NCBI GenBank assembly: GCA_003116875.1 | Contig: BCKT01000001.1 | Span: 2,661,486-2,725,485, forward strand | DNA: 64,000 nucleotides | Direction: 5' to 3' | DNA from: Takashimella koratensis | Taxonomy: Eukaryota; Basidiomycota; Tremellomycetes; Trichosporonales; Tetragoniomycetaceae | Translations under genes and position numbers: made by a program | In this document: positions 35,886 to 47,352 of the stretch, one piece after another | Layout of the letters: the number at the start of each line of letters is the position of its first letter | Position numbering within the stretch: position 1 is the first letter of the stretch | Notes under the pieces: model-generated | Told to the model about the DNA's origin: nothing | Database searches by the model: none | The model's input: the letters and a program-made list of their open reading frames with translations, nothing else

Positions 35886-37715
35886 CTAACTGGTTGGTGG
35901 AAAGGTACCTTGAGGCGGAGGTTGAAAAGTTGACAGATCCCAGTTGAAAAAGTCGAAGAATGGCGTCAGGTCGACCGGGAGCCCTTGGTCTACTGGCGGC
36001 TCGGCGCCTACATCGGTGAAGCGGTGCAGGGCAGAGACGGGACCTAGATGCTCCACGGCGGCACAAACAAGTCTCGACGCCTCCCCGCCCGAAGCGAGCA
36101 AGATTGCTTCCGTTTGCTCCAGCGCGTCCAGGTCGACAAAGTCTCGAATAGTAGGGAATTGAGCGAGTACGAATTGGGCGGCACGTCGCATACTGATGGA
36201 AGCGGTCGCTGCGGACGTTGTGATATAAGCAGGTAAGGAAGTGCGGCGTGTCGTGACTCCTGATGGGGGTGTAGGGCCAGTCGCAGGGGTCGCGTCCGTC
36301 TCGGTCCCGCTCTTGACGATGAGCTCGATAATCGACCGGAGAAGGACAGGCGTGTTACCCATGAGCTCCTGTAGCCCGTTCCGTATCTTGGCAAGGGGAG
36401 AAGGGATCGAGTGAGTGTACGTGGAGTAACGCAGGTTGAGGGAGAACTCGGCGCATAGCGCATTGGCCAGTGCCGCGCCTGAAAATCAGCAAGGACCACG
36501 TTCTCAACCTACCCGTTACTGTTGCTCGGTAGGCGGTCCATTGTAGTTTGAGATCAGTGTAGCACCGATGAAATTCGGCGACTTCGGCGTCGTCCAGATT
36601 GGGGATCGTTTCGAAACGCTCGAGGAGGGCGGAGTTTTCCAGAATGAGCTGGATCAGGGTGGCTTCATGGTGAACTGGCTGCAAGTATTCTTTCATGCCG
36701 AAGAATGTCGAATCGACTCGGCCGTTTCGGATACAACTTAGCCTGGATGTCAGCTTAGACTAGTGATCAAGCTTACAAGATGTACTTCTGCTGCACGAGG
36801 GGCCACTTCCATGTCAGCGTTGACCACAGAGCGACTTACGATCTCGCGCGCGTTGACGATGTTGAGAATCGTCCCGTCAAAGCTGATAACCTGGTGCAGT
36901 CCGAGGTTGATACAGATGTCGTATGCGAGTGAGATCAGGCGGAACGGCGAGGGTCGAGGCCGGTCGCTCAGCGAGGTCTCCGGGGCGAGTGCGAGAATGA
37001 GGAGGCCCAGGACGACGTCAACTGACGAGACGCCAGCCATGATGAGCACGATGCTTTCCTCGAGCAGCCCACATATCGCAGGGGTCAGGAGGGAAGGGAT
37101 GTGCTGGAGGATGGAAAGAACGACGAAAGGATGAGGTGGAGTGGGAGTTGCCGAAGACGCAAAGTAGTCGAGTGGGATGAACTGGTAGACGCGGTGCTTG
37201 CAGAGTTGGAAGGCCATGTCGACGCTATCTCGACTGAGGTGACCTAGCGCGACGACATCTGGGAAGGAGCTGGTGTTATACGAGCTGGAGAGGTTGACCA
37301 CACGGTGAGAGAATTGATCTGCTGGGATGAAAGCGACGAGTGGGTTAGCGAAGGGATATTTTGTGAAGGACGACGAGGAGCCTGGAGAGAGCTCATTGGG
37401 AGCAGCGGAACGAGGGGCGGGACTCGGCAGCTGAGACTCGAGCAAAGCTATCCGGGATTCGAGCGAGGCGATCACACTCTCTTGGCGGTACAGTCGATCC
37501 TCAAGGCCATGCTGAGATGGGGGAGCTGAAGCGTGCGAGTAGTCTAGCGCGGTCTCACCGAGGCCGAGGCTAAGGAGAGAGCAGTCTTTGCGTTTTTTGC
37601 GACATGATCGACATCCGCGAGAAGTAACCTCTTCGCACCGGGTCTTGGCGGAGACGCACTGCGCGCACGCTCGGAAGATACGCGAGCGTTTGGCGTCGGG
37701 CTCGTCGTCGGACAT
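35886..37715 (-). CDS. Zn2Cys6 transcription factor, RTA1-cluster copy A
   Basis: GAL4-like regulator starting MSDDEPDAKRSRIFRACAQC at 37715 and ending PPPQGTFPPTS at 35886. The cluster is CAQCVSAKTRCEEVTSRGC then CRKKRKDC, so all six cysteines lie in the first exon. A coiled coil ESVIASLESRIALLESQL follows, suggesting dimers. Then a long middle domain includes LDYFASSATPTPPHPFVVLSILQHIPSLLTP and YDICINLGLHQ, and the C-terminal tail VDLTPFFDFFNWDLS may activate transcription. It is nearly collinear with copy B at 39319 and sits directly upstream of RTA1 copy 2 on the same strand. Its CGG specificity would fit the shared RTA1 promoter element; this is inferred. Confidence 0.88.
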
Positions 37716-37977
37716 GGTGGTGAGGTGGGTGGTGAGGGTGGGAGGATGTCGAGAGGTGACCACGGCGTAGATTGTTGACGGGGGTGTGACATTGGATGGA
37801 TATACGGATGTAGCCAGGGCCGGGTAAAAAATCCGCTCGCACGTAGATGGCGCATTGACGCTGCATCCGCATTCTAAGTAGGACTTGGTTGCTATCTTAT
37901 ATATCTTGGTCTGCAAGGAGGAGAAAGTGTCTGCTATTAACAAGCGTTCGGGAGTGGTCATCTGGTTCGATTGCAAT

Positions 37978-39071
37978 CTACGCGTTGGAAGATGTTGAAA
38001 CCCTCTCCCCTGAGCCCTCACGCTGCACTTTGGTCATTGGAATGTCAGACCCAATGTCGGGCTGTTCCATTGTGCGAATATACCTCGGCGGCCAGACGAC
38101 AGTCCAAACGATGATGGCCAAGAAGATAGGAAGCGTGTCAAGCGTGTAGAATGGCCACTCGTGTGTACGACAGTATCCATTGACGCCCTGACCAAATTCG
38201 ACCACTCGGTACACGCATCGAATCTGTGCGTTAGAGAGGATAGACGACGAAACCAACCATGAGTCCGATGCAAGTCCAACATAATGCGTAGTAGAGGGTG
38301 TGCCATTTTACCTCGCTCTGATATACCCATTTGCCGGAACGTCGTCTGAGAGGTTCAGCACGCACCTCGTCCTCAAGCTTACAATTTCCATCCAAACCAC
38401 CAGAGTAAAGTCGTGTACAATCCAAACGAGATGCACTGGAGAATCAAACCGACCAGGACAATCTGACATCAGCGCGCTGGGGACGGCTGGAACTCACAGT
38501 ATTACCCACGTTGTCGAGGGTCGTCGAGTGGCCCGTTGCAATACCGCCGCCAATCGACTGAAAGTTTAACGTAATAAAGTCGGAGATCAAGAAGAGGCGT
38601 CCGATTTTCTGCGGACGAAGGAAGAGGTAGTTTTCACCCCCTATAGTAATTGCGAGGCGGGGCAGGATGAAATAGTCCACCGCGAGGAAAGCACAGGGTG
38701 AAAGTAAAGTCAGCTGCAGGTCAGCGAAAAGCGAGACGGATCACTGACCAGAACAGTGGTGATGTAAATGCCAACGGAGCCAGGCTGGGCAGTCAAGGGA
38801 ACTCGCACGGCAAAGCCAGCCGCCATTGTCGTCGTTCCAATCGCCAACCACATCATGTACTTGTGACTAGGTGTCTTGAAAAAGTCTGGAATCGTGTAAA
38901 ACTCAGCCTTTGCCACCGTGGCGCACTTACAGCCCCAGAAAATGATGGCAAGAACGCCGTAGAGCGCAAGGGCAACGTAGCTCAGAGCCACATGAGGCAC
39001 GTAGCCAGCCCTATATAGTCAGAGCCGACGGATATGTCCACTCACAACATCTGGGGGTTGACTCCTGACAT
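37978..39071 (-). CDS. RTA1-like seven-span membrane protein, copy 3
   Basis: Third paralog. It starts MSGVNPQMLAGYVPHVALSYVAL at 39071 and ends REGSGERVSTSSNA at 37978. Conserved parts are KYMMWLAIGTTTMAAGFAVRVPLTAQPGS, DYFILPRLAITIGGENYLFLRPQ, LFLISDFITLNFQSIGGGIATGHSTTLDN and LDTLPIFLAIIVWTVVWPPRYIR. It is more diverged than copies 1 and 2, for example AITIGGENY for AESLDAQDC. It lies between the two paralogous Zn2Cys6 genes and repeats the RTA1-TF order seen at 34.4-37.7 kb. Confidence 0.87.
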
Positions 39072-39203
39072 GGTCCACAGTGATAGGCAAGGAAAGCAGA
39101 GCTTTTGCGAAGAAAGATGCATGCTCAATCTTTTGTATGCATATGCTAATTGTGTCACCTTGACGAATCCCGCAGATGGGAACGGGGGACGGGCAAGCAT
39201 CTA

Positions 39204-39226
39204 CGGAAATCTGCGGGAATCCCGGG
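39204..39226. promoter_or_regulatory. shared CGG-N7-CGG element, RTA1 copy 3
   Basis: CGGAAATCTGCGG (39204-39216), identical to copy 1, overlaps GGGAATCCCGGG (39215-39226). It lies about 133 nt upstream of the start of RTA1 copy 3. Confidence 0.6.
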
Positions 39227-39318
39227 CGATACCCTCCGTTGATTGCCACGGTCGCCTTGATCACGGACTCCCACGGCAACATCATCAATGCGGTGCATAT
39301 AGTCTAAATGGGTACTCC

Positions 39319-41140
39319 CTAAATCGCGCCCGAGATGGTTGGTTGGCCAAACTGCCCGACGGTCGACATGTCCCAATTGAAGAAATCCAAAAACGCCGTG
39401 AGATCGACCGGAGGGTCGGGCATGGTGACCTGATCTACAGTCGGCAAGAGGTTGGATACTGGACCCATGTTCTCTATAACCGCACCGACCAGCCTCGCTG
39501 CTTCTCCGCCCGACGCATGGAGGATCGTCTCGGCGTGTTCGAGCTCGTCGAGGTCGACAAAGTTGTGAAGATGGCGGAACTGGGAGATGATGTAAATCGC
39601 AGCGTGTCGCATGCAGATTGTCGCGGAGGCTGCTGCCGTTGCGAGGTAAGCGGGCAAGGAAGTTTGTTGCATCGAGCGTGACGAAGATATACTCGTTGGA
39701 GTAGTCTCAACAGTGACCGCACCGTCAATGACCAATGCCATGATCCCTCGGAGAACTGGTGGGAGGCTGCCCATGTTTTCATAAAGTCGTTTCTTGGGGT
39801 CGGCGAAAGGAGACGGGATGGCATGGATATAGGCGGAGTATCGCATGCTCAACATGAATTGGGCGCACAATGCGTTCCCTAGATCGGGACCTGCTTGTGA
39901 GTCAGTGTCTCAGCTTGGTACGCACCTTTGCACGTTGCTGTAAAGGATGTCCACCTTTTCAAAACGTCTGCGTAATGTTCGTAGAATTCGTCTTCCTCGG
40001 GAACGCGATTGGGTCGGGTTTCCAGATATTCGAGGAGTCTCGAGTTGGTGAGGACAAGTTCGACCAATGGTTCGATTGTAGTAAGACTGAGCTCACGTAC
40101 TGCCGAGTTGACACGACCATTTCGGATGCAATTGAGTCTGGTGTTAACCAAGGCCAGATGTGAACCTACAAAATGTGTTTCTGCTGGACAATGGGCCACT
40201 ACTATCAGCTCAAGACTATCGCTGCACTCACAATCTTCTTCCCGTCGATTACACTCTTCCGGGTCTCGTCAAAGTTGATCATCTGGTGAAGGCCCAAGTC
40301 GATGCAAATATCGTATGCAAGCGATGCGAGACGATGAGGTGCGATACGCGCCTTGTCTCCAGGTGAAGCGGGAGCGAGCGCGAGAATGAGCAGGCCGAGG
40401 ACGATATCGACATCCGACAAGCCGGCGAGAACGAGGTTGATACTCTCGTCGAGGGCGGCCAAGATCGCTGGTGTCAGGATGGACGGCACGTGTTGGAGGA
40501 TAGCCAGGACGATGAAAGGGTGGTTTGGAGTTGGGGTAGCAGAGGAAGCAAAGTAGTCTAGGGGGATGTGCTCGTGCATCCTGTGTTTGCACAGATGAAA
40601 CGCCATATCGACCTGGTCTCGACGTAGTAAGCCAAGCGCGACCACATCGGGGAAGAACGGGGTGTGATAGGATGAAGAGACATTGATGATGCTGTCGGAG
40701 AAGCGATAAACTGGAGGGTTCTCTACCAGCGGGTTGAAGTTGGGATAAGTAGGGTAGGAAGTCGAGGGGAAGGGAGGTGAGCTGGTGAGTGGTGTACAGG
40801 TGAGGTTGGATAGTTGGGATTCGAGGAGGGCGATTCGAGTTTCGAGTGTGGTGATGACGTTCTCTTGAACAGCGATGCGGTCGCCTTGAGCAGTCTGTAC
40901 AGCAAGAAGATCGGCTACAGGTACTTGAGGCGACGCAACCTGGGGAAGGGGTAAGGCTTCCTGGGGCGTCGGAAGCGGCCTCGCAAGTCCGAGGCTCAAC
41001 AGCGAACACGCCTTTTGCTTCCTTCGACACGACCGACAGCCCGCTGCTGTGACCTCCTCGCATCGTGTCTTGCCGTTGACGCACTGCGCACACGCCCGGA
41101 ATACGCGCTGCCGCTTGACGCCCGGCTCGTCGTCGGACAT
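39319..41140 (-). CDS. Zn2Cys6 transcription factor, RTA1-cluster copy B
   Basis: Paralog of copy A. It starts MSDDEPGVKRQRVFRACAQC at 41140 and ends at 39319. The cluster is CAQCVNGKTRCEEVTAAGC then CRRKQKAC, followed by a coiled coil ENVITTLETRIALLESQL and the same middle region (YHTPFFPDVVALGLLRRDQVDMAF, LDYFASSATPTPNHPFIVLAILQHVPSILTP). The C-terminal VDLTAFLDFFNWDMS matches copy A. A 142-nt divergent promoter separates it from the kelch gene. Downstream is RTA1 copy 3. The linker between coiled coil and middle domain is the most diverged part. Confidence 0.88.
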
Positions 41141-41282
41141 GGCTGTGAAGCTATGCGGCAGTGTCGAGGTCGAGGTGTTGACGAGGGATAGGCTTATGGA
41201 CCCCGGATTTACGGAGATAGGACCACAAGGTTCAAAAATGTTGAGAACTGAACAACATCCTGCGTCATCCTCAACAACAACC

Positions 41283-43739
41283 ATGGCACCGAGCAAGCAA
41301 ACAGCCGGGAAAGCAGCAGCCAAAGCAGCGAAAAAGGCCAAGCAGGTAGACAAGGCGGCCAAGAAAGAGGCTCAGGCGATCCAGTCATCGTCTGGGTCCA
41401 AGGGGAAGGGCAAGAGCAAGAGCAAGGATACGGAAGATGACGAGGATCTCGATGCGATCCTTGAGCGGTACAGGCAAGAGATGGAAGCGGTGAGTTTGTC
41501 GGTGGACACAAGCTGAGATTCAGCATGTCGCCGCGACAACAACAACGCTCGAGGCACCCCCTCCACCTCGAGCAAATGCTCTCTTCCTGCCTTCACCATC
41601 GACGCTCGCGTCCGAGTCGGCACACTTGTACCTCCTTTTCGGCGAGTTCTTTGACGGATCTCGAGCGACCTTTTACAACTCGACATTGCGGTACGATATC
41701 GCCAAGAATGAGTGGAGGGAGTACAAGTCGGCGAATGCGCCGGCTCCGAGGAGTAGTGCAGCGGGCGTCGCGGGTCCAGGTCTCGGAGAGGGAGGCGGAA
41801 TCGTCATCTTTGGTGAGTTTGGATTCAACGGCGCTGACTTGTAGGCGGGGAGTACTCGAGCCCAAGTCAGACCAGCTTTCATCATTACAAGGACATGTGG
41901 TTGTTCAGTATCAAGACGCATACCTGGGACAAGATTGATTTCAAGAAGGGTCCCTCGGGGCGGAGTGGGCACCGGTGGGTCGAGTCTTGGGCAGGAGCTG
42001 ATGACAGTATGGTACTCTGGAAGCAGTACATCATCCTCTTTGGCGGATTCATTGATATCGGTATCAAGAGTGAGTCGGTTGTGGGGTCTTGAACTGACTT
42101 GTAGCCAATTACTTGTCTGATTTGTGGATTTTTGATACGGAGACGTACAAGTGGGCGCAGATCGAGCATATCGACAAGGACCGAGCTCCAGGGTGAGTAG
42201 CGACTGATATTAAGCTGACTCGGTAGAGCACGCAGCGGGTTCTCGTTCATCCCTTGTCCTGAGGGCGCGATTCTGCATGGCGGGTACAGGAAGGAATACG
42301 TTAAAGGTACTCGGCCGAAAGGCGTGGCACTCGACGATACCTGGCTCCTCAGGTGAGTGTGTATTTTTCTCAGCTGACCCCAGGATGGAGACCGATCTTA
42401 CCAAGATCAAATGGGAGAGGCGAAAGAAGGTCGGGTACCCGCCGTCGCTTCGATCAGGATGCTCAATGACGCACTGGGCGAGCAAGGGATTGGGTGTGTT
42501 GTTTGGCGGAGTACACGACGAGGAGCGCGATGAAGAAAGCATGGAGAGTGTCTTCTATAACGATATGTGAGTAGCACTGGGGTCAAGCTCATGGCAGGTA
42601 CGCGTACAACCCACAGGGAAATGGGCGATGGGTCAGTTTGAATCTGAAGAGGAAGAAGAAAGCAGGGAAGAGGCGAAAGAAGGTGGTTGCGGAGAGTAAC
42701 GCGGCGATGGACGTGGACGCAGATAGCGATGACGAGCAGGTGGGTGACAGTTCCTGTCGTGACTGATGACAGGCGGTGAACGATGCAGACGAGCAAGAGG
42801 ACGAAGAGATGGAAGCTGTCAAGGATGTAGTGGTCGAGGACGACGACGCGGATGATCCAGCCAAGACGATCCCTCTGACGCGGTACAACGCGATGCTCGC
42901 GATATCGAAGAACACCTTGTTCATGTGAGTTAATCATCGGTCAAGGCTTACCCACTAGCTATGGCGGAATTTTTGAGACCACAAACCCGGCTCGAGACTA
43001 TACTCTGGACGACTTTGTTACGCTCAACTTGGAGAAACTGGATCGATTTGTGCACCTTCGCGGGACAGGGCTGGACGAGCTCGAGTGGCGCGGGAGTGAC
43101 GATGAGGAGGATTCAGACTCGGACGGGGAGGAAAGTGAAGAGGAGGAAGATGAGGAAGAAGCTCAAGCGGAGATCGAGGCAATGGCGGACGAGGTGGACG
43201 ATGAAGATGAAGAGGCCAAACAAGCGCGTCACGCCGCGCTCTCACAGGCTGAAAAAGTGAGTCCTCATTTGATTCCCCCAAAGCTGTGATAACTAACCTC
43301 GTGAAACTTGTCTAAACCCCACACAGGACGCACTGCGATCACGAGCGAAAGCGTACATGGGCGTTGCCAAAGAGTCTGGCAGGTCTGAAGCGGATGTGCT
43401 GTCCACTCCTTTCCCAGGAGAGAACTTGCGCTTGTTCTATGAGCGGACGAAAGAGTTCTGGGCTGGGACAGCGTATGAGAGATCAGGGAGCCGTGGGAAG
43501 ACGCTCCGGCGCGAGGGCTTTCGTGAGTACCTCAGGACACGAGCAAGGCGGTACCTATATCTCACGTCGGCGCTTCCGGCTGACAGTGACCAGAACTCGC
43601 CAGCACACGATACGAAGAGTACAAACCGCTGTTGGAGGAAATCGAGCGAATGCAGCAAGAAGCCGAGCTCGACGCTGCCGCCATTGCAGCGAGCAAGCGC
43701 ACTGCGGTGGGAGGTGGCGAGGGGCGCAATAGACGATAG
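41283..43739 (+). CDS. KEL3: kelch-repeat protein, KEL3/KLHDC4 family
   Basis: Conserved eukaryotic kelch protein of unknown exact role, probably cytoplasmic or nucleolar. It starts MAPSKQTAGKAAAKAAKKAKQ with a lysine/alanine-rich N-terminus. Kelch blades follow: LYLLFGEFFDGSRATFYNSTLRYD, IVIFGGEYSSPSQTSFHHYKDMWLF, IILFGGFIDIGIKTNYLSDLWIFDTE, AILHGGYRKEYV, GVLFGGVHDEERDEESMESVFYNDMYAYNP and IYGGIFETTNPARDYTLDDF. Acidic stretches interrupt the last blades and precede the C-terminal DUF4110-like segment FYERTKEFWAGTAYERSGSRGKTLRREGF. About ten exons. The order is as in yeast Kel3p. The ortholog call is firm at family level. Confidence 0.88.
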
Positions 43740-44054
43740 GAGAGAGTCGGCATATGTATGCAGAAACGTCAAACACGTGTGAAGTATACTTTTACATGGC
43801 AAGCGGGGTATGACTCGAGACCAACGTTTACCCAATGTTACTAGACAGCATCTACTCTTTAAGATACTATTACACACTAGGGGCAAAGAAAGTAAGATAC
43901 AAAGGATTGTTTTCCACAAGAGGATTTCGCCAAAATCGTTCAATGGGTAACTGATGTCGTGACAATCGTCACTCTTCTTCCGAATTACTGTTCCACTCTT
44001 GTCTGAGCGTTTTCATCGTCCACACTCAACGTCCACTTGCTCCATTTTAACCTC
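43740..44054. other. convergent spacer, kelch / GT69
   Basis: Tail-to-tail AT-richer 3' region of two genes. Nothing further recognised. Confidence 0.4.
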
Positions 44055-45881
44055 TCATTGACTCCAGTCGCGGTTGAGGGCGCCAGGGAGCGCAGGGCAA
44101 CGGTCTGGCATCGTGTTGGCCAACGCACCCCAGGTGCAGTAGTCGCGCACACGGGCAATCTCCCATAAAAAGTCGACCAGCGACAGCGGTACGCCTCGGG
44201 ACCAGTGCTCTGCAAGTGGTCAGCCCAGGCCTCAGCACTAAGTCATCCACTCACTGAGCCACCACTTGATCACGGGAACCTCAAGGACGACATTTTGCCA
44301 CACCCACCACCGCGCAGTGTAGGCGGTCCGCACAGTCGGGTTCATCAGGATCCGTGCGCGGCGAGACGAAACTCCATCGTACAGCCGGTGCAGGTCGTAG
44401 CTGAACAAGAAGCATTCCGAGTGGTCGCAGGCGTCAATGTCGGAGGCGCGGAATTGGAGTGGGGTTGTGAGAGGAGGCGAAGGTCGCGAGTTGGGGTAGC
44501 TCGCTGCGGTTGTCAACTCAGTTCGCTCAAGTCTACTCACAATTATCGATCATCTTCCAACCTCGCTTGGCCAAACCGTCGTGCTTCCTCCGACCCTCTG
44601 CGTTGAGCTCCTCCTCCAACTCCTCCATCTCCTTGGCAAACTCGCTCTCGACGTCGTTCGGCCGCCAGAGGTAAGGACCGGATGGGAAAACGACCGCGCC
44701 GTTCCAGCACGACCCAACCTCGAACGGCTGCTCCTCGCGCAGTTGGCCAATGCTGACCGGGTCCTTGACATACGGCCAGAAGATGCGCATCGGCGTCCCA
44801 CACACATCTCGCGCGACCCAAGTATCGTAAAGACCTGCCGTCAGAGCTGTCATCGGCTCAACCTACCTGTCATGGCAAAGTCCATACCACATGCCAAATC
44901 GTAGCCCTCCTCGCCCTCGTACTTGGTCCCGATCAAGCGGACGACACTGCGCCAGTCCCAGATGACGTCGTTGAGGAAGACGACCTTGGAAAAAGTGTCC
45001 CAGTCAGAGAGTCGGACTTCAGCGTCGGCAGATTGCAGCGGTTCCATCGCCTTGTTGCGTGCCTTGGCGAGGTAGGCGATGCGTTCAGGGGCGGTGTTAT
45101 ACGGCCACCATCGTTCTTCATCCGATGATTGCTCCGAGACGACGCGGTGGCGGACCCCGAGGAACCGCAGGTCGTCCTGTAACCGGCGTAGCAGCAACGG
45201 TGTCGAGTCGGCCGAGTTGGACTCGTAGATGGAGACAAAAGTGTTGGAGGGGCCCACTGGTGGCTGTCAGCGAGGCTCCCTTTGTGACCAAGGACCTGAC
45301 TCCACTCGGTACTCACAGTGCTCGATCAACTTGAAGAGCTCGTTGGACCAGCCTGGTAAGATCTGCTCGTTGTTGTAGAGATTGGCGGCGATAAAGTACC
45401 GTTCCCCATCTGTGGGGAGCGCGGGGATATCGCGAGTCTGAGGGAACACGCCCAGCGCGAGCCAAAACACGACAAGGACCGAGCACAGCGCGAGGACGAC
45501 CCACTCCGCGATCGTCCGTCGTGGTGGCGAGCCGTGGCTACCAACAAAGCCTGCGACGATCCGAGACCAGGCGATACAGGTCCAGCCTGTGATAGAGATG
45601 GCAAGGGCGACAAAGATGGGGATGGTGGTGGGGAAAGGGAATGCGAAGAAGAGGACGAGGCCGGCGCTGATGGCGAGGAGGAGGACGGTGAGGAGTGCTG
45701 GGTCTCGCCGTGTGAAAAGAGATTGGGAGCGGAACGAGGGTGACCCCGGCCGGGGAGGGGGAAACTTTTCAGAGTCGTCGGCGTAGGTGTAGTCGCGCGA
45801 GTCGCGAGGTGTCGAGTCGCCCGAGACGCTCTCGACCTCGGACGGTGGACTCGAGGGTATCGGGACGTAGAGGGAGGTCAT
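44055..45881 (-). CDS. GT69 glycosyltransferase, CAP59/CMT1-like
   Basis: Golgi type-II membrane glycosyltransferase. Family members in Cryptococcus (Cap59, Cmt1) act in capsule/mannan alpha-1,3-linkages. It starts MTSLYVPIPSSPPSEVESVSG at 45881. Hydrophobic spans lie at about residues 60-110 and 125-145, then a luminal domain begins after YFIAANLYNNEQILPGW. GT69 marks are VSIYESNSADST, SKVVFLNDVIWDWRSVVRLI, YDLACGMDF, YDTWVARDVCGTPMR and FEVGSCWNGAVVFPS. It ends GALNRDWSQ at 44055. Six or seven short introns. The two N-terminal spans are more than the single anchor usual in the family. Presence suggests a capsule- or mannan-bearing yeast. Confidence 0.86.
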
Positions 45882-47352
45882 GTTGGGCGCTCAAGCGAGG
45901 GCGAGGGAGGAAAAGTCGTTGCGAGTCGAGTATGTGGAGGACCGGACTAGGGAGGGAGCTGGATGGCATGAATAGGATAGAGGTAGAGTGATGATAGTGA
46001 GTTGGATGATCGTGTCACCAGTGATTGAAGGAGGGACGAGCGGGGCAGGATGAGGAAAAGAGAGGTAAATATAGACGGGGGTCAGGTGGGGAGAGTCAGA
46101 GGAGCAGTTGCTGAGCAGCAGCAACGGCAGCAGTCGAGCTGTGCGAGCAGCAGTTGAGTTGCGGCGGGGGCGAAGGGAGGGCGGAGGGCAGGGCAGGGGT
46201 GGTGGACTAGGCAAGATTGTGCGCAGACTGATGGAACGGCCGACTGGTGAAGGGGGTGAATGACCAGGGGGCGTTGGTGAGAACCGCAAGTTTAATTTGC
46301 GGTGCTGCGAGATAGCCAGGGGGCAAGGGTGGTAGGGAGGGAGAGGATAGGGCAAGGGATATCTGCCAGGCGCCGACGGAGACCGTGGAGGTGGGTGAGG
46401 GGGTAGGCGACGCGGGGACCGAGCCGATTCGGCGTCCGAGAGGGGGTAAAGACGGGGGTCCGATGGGATGCTGATGTTTGTGGATGCTGAAGGATAGTGT
46501 TCCAAGGGTTAGTCCATCAGCTACCCTCCACAGTCACATCCTCGCGGCCGCCGTGCTTGGCGTGTCACCTCGTGCACTGCACTGGAACACATAACATCAA
46601 GCCAGGGTGGGGGTCGTTGACTCGTTGACAACAACAGACTAGATCGAAAAGTGACTGCGACCAAGGCGGGCCCCATCGCGACGAGGGCAAGGACAGCGGC
46701 AGGACCTCACGAGGAGAGGTAGATTCCAAGGACCCTCCTTCAGTTTGGGCCGCAGCCGAAATCACATCCACACCAAGTTGGATGATGACGGCTAGTGCCA
46801 AGGGGAGGGCATCAGATCCAAGGATGCACAAAGGTGGGAAAATGAGGGATTGCGGCGCCCCCCGCAGTGAAGTGAAACAGACCCAAACAGCACGAGCCGT
46901 GTCAACAAGGAAAGAAGGAAAGAAGCAAAGAACAAAAGCGGTGCAGAGGGCAAGGCGCGGGGACGGAGGGAGCGGCGGCGACCAGGAGACCCGAGCAGCG
47001 AGCCCCACTGCGGATTGAGACGGGGACGAGTTGGTGGATGACCAAGGTGTTATAGATAGAAGTAGTGACCCTTGCCCTCGCAGCAGAATCCGAGGGGAAT
47101 GTCAGGCTGGGGTCATGTGACTTTGCTCCCCAACTGCGCAGGGAAACTCCATCCTGGCAACCGCAGCCAAGCACTCTTTCACTGGATGACCGCACCGCCG
47201 ACAGGGTTACCCACCAGAGTACTCGGTACACATCTCGCTTGGCCTCTCGCACCGCTCCGTCAGAGTCGCCCGTCCCCCTCAAACCACAGGGAAACCAAGG
47301 AAAGGGTCCACCGCATGCATAGGAGATATCAAATCCAACTCTATCCTGGACC
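45882..47352. other. 1.5-kb gene-free region
   Basis: Upstream of the GT69 gene and downstream of the amidase gene. It is marked by long purine/pyrimidine-skewed tracts (pyrimidine-rich on the minus strand near 46150-46450), CAG-like clusters near 46105-46150 and a perfect ACCGCAA/TTGCGGT inverted repeat (46283-46289, 46297-46303). Long open frames here give only Pro/Ser/Arg-rich low-complexity translations and are not accepted. It could hold an unusually long 5' UTR or a non-coding RNA. Confidence 0.4.

Noticed and set aside
36750..38021. Longer N-terminus for Zn2Cys6 copy A starting at 38021
   Set aside because: The extension overlaps the 3' end of RTA1 copy 3 and is not shared with copy B; both copies have ATG before MSDDEP.
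45891..46505. 204-codon open frame on the minus strand
   Set aside because: Translation is Pro/Ser/Arg low complexity produced by skewed base composition, with no domain.
46565..47008. 147-codon minus-strand frame in the gene-free region
   Set aside because: No domain, no typical intron signals around it, composition like its surroundings.
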